A stretch of 64,000 bases of DNA from Entophlyctis helioformis. Lineage: Eukaryota; Chytridiomycota; Chytridiomycetes; Chytridiales; Chytriomycetaceae. Each line of letters begins with the position of its first letter. The first letter of the stretch is position 1. The stretch lies in contig JAHLKH010000046.1 of the NCBI GenBank assembly GCA_025526915.1, positions 95,187-159,186 on the forward strand. Reading direction: 5' to 3'. Shown here one piece after another: positions 62,217 to 64,000 of this stretch. Below the pieces are notes generated by a model. The model did not search any database and was not told where the DNA came from. It saw only the letters and a program-made list of their open reading frames with translations. A program made the position numbers and the translations under genes.

Positions 62217-64000
62217 TCAACCACATCGTCTGCACACCAGCACCAACCACGCCACGCCACGATCACAGCCGTCAGTGTCCGGACGACTTTTACATTCAAC
62301 CATAAACAGCACGCCAGCCATACCCATATGCTGGAAATACGCATTATACAGTGCAACAAGCTGAAAGATCTTGCTCTTGAGTCTGTGCCACGCGTCGCCG
62401 TCGTCAGCCATCCGTGCGACCAGCAATGCCTGCAGATTAGTGCGTACCGACTTCCAAAAAAGATGCACTGGTTCTTGACGCCTATTGAGAGCCCACCGTC
62501 TTCTTCGCTGTCGGGGATGCCACAAAGAAACGTCTCTGCAATGCCGCCAGAGCGTTTGACGTTGTGTGCAAAGCGATGCAGCTGCTCCAGCATCTCGTTG
62601 ATCTGGCGGCCGTGGAGTGTCAGCAAGCCATACCGCGTGTCAGATGGAGCAGACACTGATCGCTCACCTCGATGGGAACAGCGACAGCCGACATGGCCGC
62701 GATGTCGTCCATGGCAGCCAGCTGACCACTGAGCAACCCAGCATCACGCTCGCGACTCGCTTGCCGGTCAATTCCATGGTCACGATCACGGCCACGGCCA
62801 CGGCTGTTGGCGTCGCTGCCAAACAGATCTACATCATCCACATCATCCCACAATGAGCGCATGGTCTGTTTGGAGTCGGACAACGACGTTGGTTGCCGAT
62901 TGCCTGACTGAGACCGTTTCGAATCATGCCATGCGGTGCTGCCATCACCATTACCATCAGAGCGGAAGAGAGACGGCCTGCGGACAGTCGGGGCCGGCAT
63001 CGACGTGGACGCATCCCATGGCGGGAGAACGCGTGCCGGTGAGCGAGTATGCCTGTCGTTGCTAGGATAGCCATGAGCCTCTTTGGCAGAGGCAGAGCGG
63101 TCGCGTGACCTTGAAGCGCGACGATGGGATGCTGATGCCGGCCTGCTGTTTAGGTTTCTGTGCCGGTGGATGTTGCTGGCGATGCTTGGAACGCGACCGT
63201 TGCCTTTGCTGCTGCTGCTGCTGCTGCTGCTGTGGCCTGTTTGCCGCTGATGATCCAAACGGCTTTGGCGTGGGCTGTGTCCGTAATTGCTGTTCTTGAT
63301 GTTGCTGCACGCCTCCTATCCTTCCGCGGCTGCCGTTTTCCTTGTCAGCCACGTCAGCAATGCCGGCGACCGTGTCGTGGCCGTCACTGTGCATAGCCGC
63401 TGGGCCTGCCGCAAGTCTAGCAGCGTGGCCTAGGATCTGGTGCTCAATGTCTTGCTTGCGTTTAGAGACCTGGTCCAGAAGTGCTTTGGAGCGATCGTTG
63501 AGTTTCTGGCGCTCGCGGTCGTGCTTGCGCCTGAGTTTGGCCTCGTGGCATGGATGATCTTGGCCGCCACGGCGTCCTTCTTGGACGAGAGGATCTTTTG
63601 TTGCGAGCGCCGGGTGCGCTTCGATAAAGTCCCATACGTTGCGCGGGAATGGCTTGTCGGCTGCGTGCTCGACCGGCGAGGCCGAGGGAAGCGGTGGCTC
63701 GGCGTGTGGAGCGGACGCGCTCTCTGCTCGCGACGCCGAAGGCTTGCCAGTCGGCTTGGACGCTGCTGTGTGTGCCGCGTGGCTGCTGCCGTGTCCCGAG
63801 ACCGAGGGCACAACAACGACGGCCTGCCTGCCTGCCTGCGCCGCGAGGCTGTCCCTCGCAGACGGTGCAAGCGCAGACGCCGTCCTTGCGTGGCTGTTGC
63901 CGGCAGCGGAAGCGCGCGGCGTGGTCGCCTTGGTGCGTGCAGACGCGCCGTGCCGTCCATCGCCTGCTGCAACGGCTGCGCTGCCACACTGCTGCTCCAT
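62217..64000 (-). CDS. Hypothetical basic, Gln-rich protein (5' end at window edge)
   Basis: The frame starts at ATG 63998-64000, exactly at the window edge, so the true start may lie outside. Exons: 64000-62668 (with a frame change), 62497-62602 and 62217-62467. Recognisable pieces are FPRNVWDFIEAHPALATKDP, a Lys/Arg/Glu coiled coil (KLRRKHDRERQKLNDRSKAL), a poly-Gln run at about 63205-63235, an Arg/Ser region, SLWDDVDDVDLFGSD, and a helical end (INEMLEQLHRFAHNVK, AWHRLKSKIFQLVALYNAY). Two frame changes need explaining: near 63080-63235 (CAG tract or a 31-nt segment) and at 62468-62496 (29-nt GT-AG). I recognise no family. The last codons lie in the duplicated segment. Confidence 0.55.

Larger units (their letters stand above)
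60761..62315. repeat. Inverted segmental duplication, copy 2 (source)
   Basis: This is the partner of 47317-48932 in opposite orientation. Here every piece belongs to a complete gene: SCC2 continues to full length, the SANT frame is open, and the 3' end of the hypothetical minus gene continues beyond 62315. It is therefore taken as the original locus. Confidence 0.93.

Overview
The window is nuclear DNA of a eukaryote with short introns (mostly 50-250 nt, GT-AG plus several GC-AG), GC-rich coding DNA and very tight gene packing. A homoaconitase (alpha-aminoadipate lysine pathway) and a Pkc1-type kinase (HR1-HR1-C2-C1-C1-kinase) point to a fungus. Homologues of ciliary proteins (an LRRC46-like LRR protein and a calcyphosin-like EF-hand protein) point to a flagellated, zoosporic lineage (Chytridiomycota or Blastocladiomycota). 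A run of near-perfect WLHANRREGCTT ankyrin units fits chytrids. The species cannot be fixed from sequence alone. Exon models were built by hand from reading frame and splice phase.

Left third (1-20.4 kb): the 3'-open end of an acylated repeat protein carrying three 735-bp tandem repeats; a multipass membrane protein; a calcyphosin-like gene whose start lies 38 bp from the start of divergent POP5; an LRRC46-like gene converging on POP5 with 16 bp between stops; a secreted Tyr/Lys/Asp repeat protein; an F-box/LRR gene; an F-box-like ankyrin gene; and a coiled-coil protein of unknown function.

Middle (20.5-27.6 kb): a poorly gene-populated stretch with an apparently broken internal piece of COG4, two tentative multi-exon genes and a 103-bp tandem duplication. 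This is the least certain part of the annotation.

Right (27.6-64 kb): dense housekeeping genes. In order: sphingosine (long-chain base) kinase, Pkc1, cytochrome b561 family, SHPRH/Irc20-like SNF2-RING ATPase, homoaconitase LYS4, a PY-motif membrane protein, a SETD9-like SET protein, a TM-SH3 protein, an SLC35F6-like transporter, the cohesin loader SCC2/NIPBL (about 2,230 residues), a SANT/Myb-like protein and a hypothetical gene reaching the right edge.

The most striking structural feature is an inverted duplication of about 1.55 kb. The copy at 60.76-62.32 kb holds the intact SANT gene, the divergent promoter shared with SCC2, the first codons of SCC2 and the 3' end of the neighbouring hypothetical gene. 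The copy at 47.32-48.93 kb holds the same pieces, but its SANT gene is frameshifted in a CAG tract and its SCC2 start is cut off after about 15 codons, so it is the derived copy. No phage, plasmid, CRISPR array, tRNA or rRNA was seen.
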